From Streptomyces sp. IMTB 2501 (lineage in GTDB: Bacteria > Actinomycetota > Actinomycetes > Streptomycetales > Streptomycetaceae), in assembly GCF_001953885.1 (NCBI RefSeq), contig NZ_MQUS01000007.1, positions 62,001-126,000 on the forward strand: a stretch of DNA of 64,000 nt. Direction: 5' to 3'. The notes below the pieces were generated by a model. The model saw only the letters and a program-made list of their open reading frames with translations, had not been told where the DNA came from and searched no databases. How positions within the stretch are numbered: position 1 is the stretch's first letter; each line of letters opens with the position of its first letter. Positions 56,438 to 64,000 of the stretch are shown here, piece by piece. The position numbers and the translations under genes are program-made.

Positions 56438-56578
56438 GCCTTCATTCAGCACCGGTTTTGCCCAAAGGGCAATTTTCTTGCCTCTGAGGCAAACGCCCGG
56501 GGGTGAACCGAGCACACTGAGCCCACCCCGCCGGCCGGATCCGGCACGCCTGCCCACGCCGTCGGCTTCACCGCGCTC

Positions 56579-56806
56579 GTGCTGGGCATCGCGGCCGTGT
56601 CGGGTCTGTGGCCGACGCTGACGTTCGTCATGCTTCCGGTGATGCTCATCGCCGGGGCGCCGGCCTTCGGCTTCGGCCTCGTGGGCATTCACCACGCCCT
56701 GCGCGGCATCGGCCACCTGTGGATGGCCGTCACCGGCACCGTCCTGGGCGCAATCGGGTCCGCCTACCCTTTCGTCCTCTTCCCCGTCCTGCCGTTCGTC
56801 TTCTGA
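56579..56806 (+). CDS. Small membrane protein, N-terminus probably frameshifted
   Basis: 75 codons from GTG 56579 encode three hydrophobic helices (LGIAAVSGLWPTLTFVMLPV, MLIAGAPAFGFGLVGIHHAL, and a C-terminal segment ending FPVLPFVF). The open frame runs further upstream as TEHTEPTPPAGSGTPAHAVG but meets a stop. Just there the DNA reads GTGAACCGAG, where GTGACCGAG would give the expected start; a single extra A appears to have displaced the start codon. The shortened protein may still be made. Confidence 0.55.
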   Translation: MLGIAAVSGLWPTLTFVMLPVMLIAGAPAFGFGLVGIHHALRGIGHLWMAVTGTVLGAIGSAYPFVLFPVLPFVF

Positions 56807-56815
56807 AAGTCCGGG

Positions 56816-58201
56816 TCAGCGGCCCGCCACGGCCTGCTTGATCAAGGTCTTGCCGAAGTCCCACATCAGGCCGCCCCCGCTGTGCGCGTCGTCCATCACG
56901 GCGGTGAAGGCGTCCACGAACCGGTCGACGTCCGCCTCGCCGATGATCAGCGGCGGGATCAGCTTGATCACCTCCAGATGGTCCCCGGAGACCTGCGTGA
57001 GAATCCGGTGCCGCTGCAGCAGCGGTACGACGACCATCTGCGCGAACAGGCCCTTGCGCGCCGCCTGCAGCATGGTCCAGCGGCTGCGCAGCTTCAGCGA
57101 GGACGGCTTGCCGAACTCGATGCCGATCATCAGCCCCCGGCCGCGGATGTCGGCGAGGAGTTCGTACTTGTCGATCAGTGCGGTCAGGCGGGACTTCAGC
57201 AGTTCGCCGGTGCTGCGTACGCCAGCGACGATCTGCTCGTTCTCCATGGCCGACAGCACGGCGAGGCCGCACGCCATCGCCGGGGCGTTGGAACCGAAGC
57301 TGGCCGAGTGGACCAGGACGCGGTCCATGGACGAGTAGACCTTCTTGAAGATCCAGTCCTTGCCGAGCGTGGCGCCGACCGGGACGTACCCGCCGGACAG
57401 CGCCTTGGCCACGCACACCAGGTCGGGTTCGACGCCGTCCTCGTGCTGGTAGGCGTAGAAGTCGCCGGTGCGGCCTAGGCCGGTCTGCACCTCGTCGGCG
57501 ATGAGCAGCGCCTTGTGCCGGTGCAGCAGCTCCTGGGCGGCGCGCAGATAGCCGGGCGGAGCCTCGTGCACCCCCTTGCCCTGGATGGGCTCCACGATCA
57601 GGGCGGCCACGTCGCCCTTCTTCAACTCCCGTTCCAGGGCGCCCAGATCCCCGAGGGGTACGGCGGTGTCGGGCAGCAGCGGGGCGAAGCCGTCGCGGAA
57701 GCCGCCCTCTCCGTTGACCGACAGGGAGCCGGTGGTCAGGCCGTGGAAGGCGTGGTCGCAGTAGAGGACACGGGGCTTGCCGGTGGCGTACCGGGCGAAC
57801 TTGAGGGCCGTCTCGACGGCCTCCGTGCCGCTGTTGCCGAAGAACACCCGGTCCAGGTGCGGGCTGTGGCTGAGCAGCCGCTCGGCGAGCAGGCCGGGCA
57901 GCGGCTGGCAGTCGAACCGGGTCAGATCGGCGAGGTTCAGGTCGAGCACGTCGTGCAGCGCCTTGCGGACGACCGGGTGATGACGGCCGAGGCCCATCAC
58001 CCCGAACCCGGCGAGCATGTCCAGGTAGTCGTTGCCGTCCGCGTCGTAGAAGTGGGCGCCCTCGGCCCGCTCGTAGACCTTGTCGAAGCCGATGGTGTGC
58101 AGCATGCGCGGGAGCTGCGGGTTGAGGTACTTCGCGTGCAGCTCGTAGCGTTCGGCTCCGCGCTCGGCGAGCAGGGCGCCGAGGTCGAACTCCGTGCTCA
58201 T
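56816..58201 (-). CDS. hpnO: Hopanoid aminotransferase (HpnO-like, class III PLP)
   Basis: 461-residue class-III aminotransferase. [59 protein letters not shown] and the PLP lysine in [18 protein letters not shown] are all present. In hopanoid clusters this enzyme aminates ribosylhopane to aminobacteriohopanetriol. The start overlaps the dxs stop by 4 bp. It is the last hopanoid gene in the leftward operon. Confidence 0.87.
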   Translation of the reverse strand: MSTEFDLGALLAERGAERYELHAKYLNPQLPRMLHTIGFDKVYERAEGAHFYDADGNDYLDMLAGFGVMGLGRHHPVVRKALHDVLDLNLADLTRFDCQPLPGLLAERLLSHSPHLDRVFFGNSGTEAVETALKFARYATGKPRVLYCDHAFHGLTTGSLSVNGEGGFRDGFAPLLPDTAVPLGDLGALERELKKGDVAALIVEPIQGKGVHEAPPGYLRAAQELLHRHKALLIADEVQTGLGRTGDFYAYQHEDGVEPDLVCVAKALSGGYVPVGATLGKDWIFKKVYSSMDRVLVHSASFGSNAPAMACGLAVLSAMENEQIVAGVRSTGELLKSRLTALIDKYELLADIRGRGLMIGIEFGKPSSLKLRSRWTMLQAARKGLFAQMVVVPLLQRHRILTQVSGDHLEVIKLIPPLIIGEADVDRFVDAFTAVMDDAHSGGGLMWDFGKTLIKQAVAGR

Positions 58202-60096
58202 TCCTTCTCCTTGGCTGTGCCGTCCACGTCCCTGACGGCCAGGCTCGCGCTGATCCGCCCGGCGATCTCGACGGGTGTGAGACCGATGTCGGCCAGCACC
58301 TCGCCGCGCTTGGCGTGCGCGAGGAACTGTTCCGGGATGCCGAACCGCCGTACCGGCACGTCCACGTCGGCGTCGCCGAGGGCCAGCGCCACGGCGGAAC
58401 CGACGCCCGCGGAGCGGCTGTTGTCCTCCACGACGGCCACCAGCCGGTGTCCGGCGGCGAGGCCCGGCAGCGCGGGATCGACGGGCTTGACCCATCGGGG
58501 GTCCACCACCGTGCAGTCGACACCGCGCGCCTCAAGCAGTTCGGCGGCCTGCAGGCACACCGGGGCCATGACACCGACGGCCACCAGCAGCACCTCGGGA
58601 TGGTCGCCGCGGTGCAGCACGTCCATGCCGCCGACATGGCCGATCGCCTCGATGTCCGGGCCGACGGACTCCTTCGGGAAGCGGACCAGGGTGGGCGCGT
58701 CGTCCACGGCGACGGCCTCGCGCAGCTGAGCGCGCAGCTGGCCGGCGTCGCGCGGCGCGGCGATCCTGAGGCCGGGGACGACCTGGAGGACGGACATGTC
58801 CCACATGCCGTTGTGGGAGGCTCCGTCGGCGCCGGTGACGCCGGCCCGGTCGAGGACGAAGGTGACCCCGCAGCGGTGCAGGGCGACGTCCATCAGCAGC
58901 TGGTCGAAGGCGCGGTTGAGGAAGGTGGCGTAGAGGGCGACGACCGGATGCAGCCCGCCGGTGGCGAGGCCGGCCGCCGAGACGGTCGCGTGCTGCTCGG
59001 CGATGCCCACGTCCCACACGCGGTCGGGGAAGCGTTCGGCGAACTTGCCGAGCCCGACCGGGTGCAGCATGGCCGCCGTGATGGCGACGATGTCGTCGCG
59101 TTCCTCGCCGATCCGGACGATCTCGTCGCCGAACACGGAGGTCCAGGACGGACCGCCGGACGGCGCGAGCGGTTCGCAGGTCAGCGGGTCCATCACGCCG
59201 ACGGTGTGGAAGTGGTCCTCCTCGTGCAGGAGGGCGGGCTCGTAGCCGCGGCCCTTCTCGGTGAGGCAGTGGACCAGGACCGGGCCGTGGAAGCGTTTCG
59301 CGCGGCGCAGCGCCGACTCGACGGCCTTGATGTCGTGCCCGTCGATCGGGCCGACGTACTTCAGGCCCAGGTCCTCGAACATGCCCTGCGGGGCGAAGGC
59401 GTCCTTGAAGCCCTTCTTCGCCCCGTGCAGGGACTCGTAGAGGGTGTTGCCGACGACGGGGGTGCGCAGCAGTACGTCCTTGCCCCAGGCGAGGACCTTC
59501 TCGTAGCTGTCGGTGGTGCGCAGGGTGGCCAGGTGGTTGGCGAGGCCGCCGATGGTCGGAGCGTAGGAGCGTTCGTTGTCGTTGACGACGATGATCAACG
59601 GGCGGTCCTTGGCGGCCGCGATGTTGTTCAGCGCCTCCCAGGCCATGCCGCCGGTCAGCGCGCCGTCGCCGATGACGGCGACCACATGGCCCTTCTCCCC
59701 CTGCACCCGGTGGGCCTTGGCGAGGCCGTCGGCCCAGCCGAGCGCGGTGGAGGCATGGCTGTTCTCGATGATGTCGTGCTCGGACTCCTCGCGCGAGGGA
59801 TAGCCGGACAGTCCCCCCTTGCCGCGCAGCTTGGAGAAGTCCTGACGTCCGGTCAGCAACTTGTGGACATAGGACTGGTGGCCGGTGTCCCACAGGATGC
59901 GGTCGACGGGCGACTCGAAGACCCGGTGGAGCGCGATGGACAGTTCCACCACCCCCAGATTGGGCCCGAGATGGCCGCCGGTCCGCGACACCGCGTGCAC
60001 CAGGAACTCGCGTATTTCCTCCGACAGCTCGCCGAGTTCCGCCTCGGACAGCGCCTTCAGGTCGCGTGGTCCCCGGACGTTCTCCAGAATGGTCAC
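58198..60096 (-). CDS. dxs: 1-deoxy-D-xylulose-5-phosphate synthase
   Basis: TPP enzyme of 632 residues, first step of the MEP pathway (pyruvate plus glyceraldehyde 3-phosphate). Motifs: [20 protein letters not shown], the TPP-binding [18 protein letters not shown], and in the pyrimidine domain [19 protein letters not shown]. Full length. Between ispG and hpnO, this is probably a hopanoid-dedicated copy, with a housekeeping dxs elsewhere. Confidence 0.95.
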   Translation of the reverse strand: MTILENVRGPRDLKALSEAELGELSEEIREFLVHAVSRTGGHLGPNLGVVELSIALHRVFESPVDRILWDTGHQSYVHKLLTGRQDFSKLRGKGGLSGYPSREESEHDIIENSHASTALGWADGLAKAHRVQGEKGHVVAVIGDGALTGGMAWEALNNIAAAKDRPLIIVVNDNERSYAPTIGGLANHLATLRTTDSYEKVLAWGKDVLLRTPVVGNTLYESLHGAKKGFKDAFAPQGMFEDLGLKYVGPIDGHDIKAVESALRRAKRFHGPVLVHCLTEKGRGYEPALLHEEDHFHTVGVMDPLTCEPLAPSGGPSWTSVFGDEIVRIGEERDDIVAITAAMLHPVGLGKFAERFPDRVWDVGIAEQHATVSAAGLATGGLHPVVALYATFLNRAFDQLLMDVALHRCGVTFVLDRAGVTGADGASHNGMWDMSVLQVVPGLRIAAPRDAGQLRAQLREAVAVDDAPTLVRFPKESVGPDIEAIGHVGGMDVLHRGDHPEVLLVAVGVMAPVCLQAAELLEARGVDCTVVDPRWVKPVDPALPGLAAGHRLVAVVEDNSRSAGVGSAVALALGDADVDVPVRRFGIPEQFLAHAKRGEVLADIGLTPVEIAGRISASLAVRDVDGTAKEKE

Positions 60097-60130
60097 GTGG
60101 GCCCCCTCTCGGTCCGTGCTCTACCTCAAC

Positions 60131-61258
60131 TCACTTGTCTTCGGGGCTTGTTCGCTCGGCGAGCTTCAGCGCCTCCTCGATGAGCGTCTCCACGATCTTC
60201 GATTCGGGTACAGTCTTGATGACCTCGCCCTTGACGAAAATCTGCCCCTTCCCGTTGCCCGAGGCAACTCCCAGGTCGGCCTCGCGAGCCTCGCCCGGAC
60301 CGTTCACCACACACCCCATCACCGCGACCCTGAGCGGCACTTCCATGCCGTCCAGGCCCGCCGTGACCTCCTCGGCGAGTTTGTAGACGTCGACCTGGGC
60401 CCGGCCGCAGGACGGGCAGGAGACGATCTCCAGCCGCCGTTGCCTGAGGCCAAGCGACTCCAGGATCTGGATACCGACCTTGACCTCCTCGGCCGGCGGT
60501 GCGCTCAGTGAGACGCGGATCGTGTCGCCGACGCCCCGGGACAGCAACGCCCCGAAGGCCACGGCCGACTTGATCGTGCCCTGGAAGGCGGGGCCTGCCT
60601 CGGTGACCCCCAGATGCAGCGGGTAGTCGCAGCTCTCGGCGAGCTGGCGGTACGCCTCGATCATCACGACCGGGTCGTTGTGCTTGACGGAGATCTTGAT
60701 GTCCCGGAAGTCGTGCTCCTCGAAGAGCGATGCCTCCCACAGCGCGCTCTCGACCAGTGCCTCCGGGGTGGCCTTGCCGTACTTCCGCAGCAACCGCCGG
60801 TCCAGGGAGCCGGCGTTGACGCCGATGCGGACCGGTGTGCCGTGGTCCCTGGCGGCGCACGCGATCTCCTTCACCTGGTCGTCGAACTGCTTGATGTTGC
60901 CCGGATTGACCCGGACCGCCGCGCAGCCGGCCTCGATGGCGGCGAAGACGTACCTGGGCTGGAAGTGGATGTCCGCGATCACCGGGATCTGCGACTTGCG
61001 GGCGATGGTGGCGAGGGCGTCCGCGTCGTCCTGCGTGGGGCAGGCGACGCGGACGATCTGGCAGCCGGACGCGGTGAGTTCCGCGATCTGCTGCAGGGTG
61101 GCGCCGATGTCGGACGTACGGGTCGTCGTCATCGACTGCACCGACACCGGGGCTCCGCCCCCGACCGCCACCGGCCCGACGTGGATCTGCCGCGACTGCC
61201 GCCGCGGTGCGACCGGCCGGGCCGGTACCTCGGGAACACCCAAGGGAACGGCGGTCAT
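60131..61258 (-). CDS. ispG: 4-hydroxy-3-methylbut-2-enyl-diphosphate synthase
   Basis: [4Fe-4S] enzyme of the MEP pathway, 375 residues, converting MEcPP to HMBPP. The N-terminal TIM barrel shows [20 protein letters not shown] and [14 protein letters not shown]. The iron-sulfur ligands are in [14 protein letters not shown] and [14 protein letters not shown]. It is the second MEP gene of the hopanoid operon, 34 bp upstream of dxs. Confidence 0.95.
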   Translation of the reverse strand: MTAVPLGVPEVPARPVAPRRQSRQIHVGPVAVGGGAPVSVQSMTTTRTSDIGATLQQIAELTASGCQIVRVACPTQDDADALATIARKSQIPVIADIHFQPRYVFAAIEAGCAAVRVNPGNIKQFDDQVKEIACAARDHGTPVRIGVNAGSLDRRLLRKYGKATPEALVESALWEASLFEEHDFRDIKISVKHNDPVVMIEAYRQLAESCDYPLHLGVTEAGPAFQGTIKSAVAFGALLSRGVGDTIRVSLSAPPAEEVKVGIQILESLGLRQRRLEIVSCPSCGRAQVDVYKLAEEVTAGLDGMEVPLRVAVMGCVVNGPGEAREADLGVASGNGKGQIFVKGEVIKTVPESKIVETLIEEALKLAERTSPEDK

Positions 61259-61262
61259 CGCG

Positions 61263-62285
61263 TCACTCCCGGTTTCCGGAGACCGTCTCGCGCATGGCGC
61301 GCAGCGACTCCTTCAGGGAGCCCATGGTGGCGAGGACGGCCGTGGGTTCGTAGCCGCAGTGCGCCATGCAGTTGTCGCAGCGCGGGTCCTTGCCGCGGCC
61401 GTACTTGTCCCAGTCGGTCTCCTCCAGCAGCTGCCGGTATGTGGGCACGTAGCCGTCGCTCATCAGGTAGCAGGGCTTCTGCCAGCCGAACAGCGAGTAG
61501 CTCGGGATCGCCCACGCGGTGCACGGGAAGTCGACCTTGCCCTCCAGGAAGTCCAGGAAGAGCGGGCTCTGGTTGAGCCGCCACTTAGCGCGGTTGCCGC
61601 CCGAGAACGCCTTCTTGAACAGTTCCCGGGTCTGCTGGACGCCGAGGAAGTGCTCCTGGTCGGGGGCCTTCTCGTAGGCGTAGGCGGGCGAGAGCATCAT
61701 CTCGTCGACCTGCAGGTCGTCGTTGAGGAAGTTGAGCACCTCGACGACGGTCTGCGGGGTGTCCGTGTTGAAGAAGGTGGAGTTGGTGGTCACCCGGAAG
61801 CCGCGCCGCTTGGCCTCCCTGATCGCCTCCACTGCCTCGTCGAAGGTCCCCTCCTTCGCCACCGAGGCGTCGTGCCGCTCCCGCAGCCCGTCGATGTGCA
61901 CGGCCCAGGCGAAGTAGGGCGAGGGCTTGAACTTGTCCATCTTCTTGCGCATCAGCAGCGCGTTGGTGCACAGGAAGACGAACTTCTTCTTCGCCACCAG
62001 CTGCCGCACGATCTCGTCGATCTGCGGATGCATCAGAGGCTCACCGCCGGCGATCGAGACCATCGGCGCGCCCGACTCCAGGACCGCGCCCACGGCCTGC
62101 GCCACCGGCATGCGCTGCTTGAGCACGCCCGCCGGGTGCTGGATCTTGCCGCAGCCCTCGCACTTGAGGTTGCACGCGAACAGCGGCTCCAGCTCGACCA
62201 GCAGAGCGAACTTGTCGCGCTTCCTGAGCTTCTGTTCAAACAGATACGTAGCGACCTTGACGGTCTGACGCAACGGCATGGCCAT
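61263..62285 (-). CDS. hpnH: Adenosyl-hopene transferase HpnH (radical SAM)
   Basis: Radical SAM enzyme of 340 residues that adds the 5'-deoxyadenosyl group to diploptene, the first step of C35 hopanoid side-chain assembly. The cluster motif is [16 protein letters not shown] (CxxxCxxC), [20 protein letters not shown] follows, and a C-terminal cysteine group is in [18 protein letters not shown] 62285 is preceded by GGAGGTGA. It is 5 bp from hpnG and 4 bp from ispG. Confidence 0.95.
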   Translation of the reverse strand: MAMPLRQTVKVATYLFEQKLRKRDKFALLVELEPLFACNLKCEGCGKIQHPAGVLKQRMPVAQAVGAVLESGAPMVSIAGGEPLMHPQIDEIVRQLVAKKKFVFLCTNALLMRKKMDKFKPSPYFAWAVHIDGLRERHDASVAKEGTFDEAVEAIREAKRRGFRVTTNSTFFNTDTPQTVVEVLNFLNDDLQVDEMMLSPAYAYEKAPDQEHFLGVQQTRELFKKAFSGGNRAKWRLNQSPLFLDFLEGKVDFPCTAWAIPSYSLFGWQKPCYLMSDGYVPTYRQLLEETDWDKYGRGKDPRCDNCMAHCGYEPTAVLATMGSLKESLRAMRETVSGNRE

Positions 62286-62290
62286 CTGGC

Positions 62291-62932
62291 TCACCTCCGG
62301 GGGAGCAACAAAGAACGGTGCCATTCATAAAATGCGGGAAGAACGGAACGAAGAACGCGGAAAGCAGATATTCCACCGCGCACCGTTCCGATCCGGACGA
62401 GTTCATGTTCTGGGGCGTCCACGACCACCCGTACGGCCGCAACCGGGCGCTCGCCGCCGCGGACGGCGGCGAGCAGCGTGGCCGCCGACTCCATGTCGAC
62501 CGCGAGCGCGCCGGTCGCGCGCAGCTGGGACCGTTCGGGGCCGCGTACCACGTGGTCGGAGCCGGTGAGCGGCCCGGTGTGGACCGTGCGTCCGGGCAGC
62601 AGGCGCACGAGTTCCTTGACCAGCAGCTCGGTGCCCACGCAGGCGACGGTGCCGCGCGGGTCCCGGGTCTCCTCGGCGACGACCAGATCGCCTGGATGCA
62701 TACCGGGCGCGAGCCCGGCACAGAAGCCGGTGGCCAGTACGGCCGCGTCGGCCAGCGCCGGGCCGGAGAGCTGCCGGGTGACGGAGCGTTCCGCCGCACG
62801 GGGCCCCATGCCCGTACGGAGGAAGGAAACCGGCCCGTCCGCCCCGCCCCTGTCCCCCGTGCGCAGGGCCAGATGCTCGATGCCGAGCGCGCAGGCGATC
62901 AGCAGCGGGGCAGGTGCGGGCTGGTTGGTCAA
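62291..62932 (-). CDS. hpnG: Hopanoid nucleoside phosphorylase HpnG-like
   Basis: 213-residue purine-nucleoside-phosphorylase-fold protein thought to remove adenine from adenosylhopane. ATGFCAGLAPGMHPGDLVVA (phosphate/base pocket) and LAVDMESAATLLAAVRGGER (DMES motif) identify the family. The stop of shc and this start are adjacent (1-bp gap), indicating tight coupling. Confidence 0.9.
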   Translation of the reverse strand: MTNQPAPAPLLIACALGIEHLALRTGDRGGADGPVSFLRTGMGPRAAERSVTRQLSGPALADAAVLATGFCAGLAPGMHPGDLVVAEETRDPRGTVACVGTELLVKELVRLLPGRTVHTGPLTGSDHVVRGPERSQLRATGALAVDMESAATLLAAVRGGERPVAAVRVVVDAPEHELVRIGTVRGGISAFRVLRSVLPAFYEWHRSLLLPRR

Positions 62933-62933
62933 T

Positions 62934-64000
62934 TCAGCTCACCTTGGCCTCGGCCTGGGGTTTCCTCGCGAGCAGATCGCGCTCGAAGGGGTCGCCGTGC
63001 AGATACCGGCCGAGCGCGGTGAGCGGGAAGACCTGCCGGTACAGGTGGTAGTTGATGGAGAAGTCCCAGGGGAAGCCGGTACCGGTGAAGTGCGGCTCGT
63101 CCCAGGTGCCGTCCTCCTGCTGGGTGTCGGCCAGCCAGCGGATGCCGCGCTCGACGGCCTTGGAGTCCTGCTCGCCGGCCGCGAGCAGCGCCATCAGCGC
63201 CCACGCGGTCTGCGAGGCGGTCGAGGCGCCCCGGCCGCTCCACTCCTTGACGTACTTGTAGGAGCGCAGGTCCTCGCCCCAGCCGCCGTCGTCGTTCTGC
63301 ACGCCCTCCAGCCAGGCCACGGCCCGCCGGATCGCCGGGTGCGTGCCGGGCAGCCCGGCGGCGGTCAGCGCGGGGAGGACCGACCCCGTGCCGTAGACGT
63401 AGTTGACGCCCCAGCGGCCGAACCACGAGCCGTCCGGCTCCTGTTCGGCGAGCAGCCACTCGATGCCGCGCCGGGTGCGCGGATCGTGGGCGAGGCCCTC
63501 GGCGGCGAGCATCTCCACGACGTGCGCGGTGACGTCCGCCGACGGCGGGTCGATGACCTCGCCGAAGTCGCAGAACGGCAGCCGGTTCGGGAACGGGCTG
63601 GTGTTGTCGACGTCGAAGGCGCCCCATGCGCCGTTCTTCGACTGCATCCCGAGGTTCCAGCGTACGGCGCGCCCGATGGCCCGGTCCACGCGCTCGGGGT
63701 CGTGGTGCCGGACCCGGCGCAGTGCGAGGGCGACCTCGGCGGTGTCGTCGATGTCGGGGTAGTTGTCGTTGTGGAACTCGAACGCCCAGCCACCCGGCGG
63801 CAGTCCGGGGCGCTTCACGGCCCAGTCGCCGGGCCGCACGATCTCCTCGCCGAGCATCCAGTCGGCCGCCCTGACCAGTTGCGGATGATCGGCGGGCAGC
63901 CCGGCGTCGATGAGCGCGATGGTGGCGAGACAGGTGTCCCACACCGGCGACTGGCAGGCCTCGATCATCCGGGCGCCGTCCTCGCGCCATACGGCGAAAC
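62934..64000 (-). CDS. shc: Squalene-hopene cyclase, C-terminal half (start beyond window)
   Basis: The visible 355 residues are the C-terminal part of the roughly 680-residue cyclase that turns squalene into hopene/hopanol. The catalytic acid motif is present as NYPDIDDTAEVALALRR (DxDD). QW repeats are visible at QSKNGAWGAFDVDN, QEPDGSWFGRWGVNYVYGTG, QNDDGGWGEDLRSY and QQEDGTWDEPHFTGTGFPWD. The frame is open to the window edge. Confidence 0.95.
   Translation of the reverse strand, partial: FAVWREDGARMIEACQSPVWDTCLATIALIDAGLPADHPQLVRAADWMLGEEIVRPGDWAVKRPGLPPGGWAFEFHNDNYPDIDDTAEVALALRRVRHHDPERVDRAIGRAVRWNLGMQSKNGAWGAFDVDNTSPFPNRLPFCDFGEVIDPPSADVTAHVVEMLAAEGLAHDPRTRRGIEWLLAEQEPDGSWFGRWGVNYVYGTGSVLPALTAAGLPGTHPAIRRAVAWLEGVQNDDGGWGEDLRSYKYVKEWSGRGASTASQTAWALMALLAAGEQDSKAVERGIRWLADTQQEDGTWDEPHFTGTGFPWDFSINYHLYRQVFPLTALGRYLHGDPFERDLLARKPQAEAKVS

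Overview
The window is a stretch of a high-GC actinobacterial chromosome, almost certainly Streptomyces or a very close relative. The evidence is GC-rich third codon positions, frequent GTG starts, a four-gene conservon (cvnA-D), a hopanoid cluster ordered as in Streptomyces, MsiK-type sugar ABC transporters lacking their own ATPase, and families largely confined to this group (DUF574 methyltransferases, DUF4916 Nudix, DUF6126, Trypco1).

Layout. 0-7.2 kb: two carbohydrate ABC transporters around a GntR/HutC regulator. 7.2-13.3 kb: a quinone-oxidoreductase-like enzyme, tRNA-Pro(GGG), a DUF309 protein, the cobalamin genes cobF and cobK separated by a decayed MFS transporter, a HAD phosphatase and a TauE-type exporter. 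13.3-17.1 kb: acyl-CoA ligase and thiolase, divergent from a lysophospholipase-like hydrolase across a palindromic operator candidate. 17.2-24.1 kb: two DUF574 methyltransferase paralogues around a HAD phosphatase, then a glutamine-synthetase-like gene plus amidohydrolase (the two halves of a FluG-type protein), a Nudix gene and a membrane protein.

24.2-35.3 kb is a biological-conflict hotspot and the most interesting part. It holds a GT-B/TagF-like protein, an NB-ARC-TPR (NLR-like) ATPase and, divergent from it, a small helical protein. The N-terminus of the NLR and the C-terminus of the small protein carry the same RHIM/BASS3-like amyloid-type motif. Directly beyond lies a 6.7-kb island bounded by 43-bp direct repeats of the tRNA-Pro(GGG) 3' half; the intact tRNA is at the right end. 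Its cargo is a Trypco1 protein, a membrane protein translationally coupled to a CHAT-protease/WD40 protein, a papain-like protein, two small membrane proteins and a caspase-HTH protein that has lost its catalytic-His segment. No integrase is visible. This reads as an accretion of programmed-death/immune modules at a tRNA site.

35.4-37 kb: truncated remnants (transketolase, MFS) abut each other next to the tRNA. 37-42 kb: MmcQ/YjbR protein, GNAT, XRE-cupin regulator (its start codon lies in a perfect 16-bp palindrome), LysR, and the threonine-to-glycine pair kbl-tdh. 42-46.6 kb: conservon with a GAF gene. 46.9-52.4 kb: ABC ATPase remnant, metallo-beta-lactamase-fold hydrolase, a mosaic pseudogene behind a well-formed promoter, Val/Leu dehydrogenase, TetR regulator, SGNH esterase. 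52.6-55.6 kb: GH36 alpha-galactosidase and a tyrosine phosphatase. 55.7-64 kb: the hopanoid locus, read leftward as shc (cut by the window edge), hpnG, hpnH, ispG, dxs, hpnO, and beyond a short convergent gene an XRE-cupin/DUF6126 pair. The dxs and ispG copies would supply isoprenoid precursors, Shc cyclises squalene, and HpnH/HpnG/HpnO build the C35 side chain.
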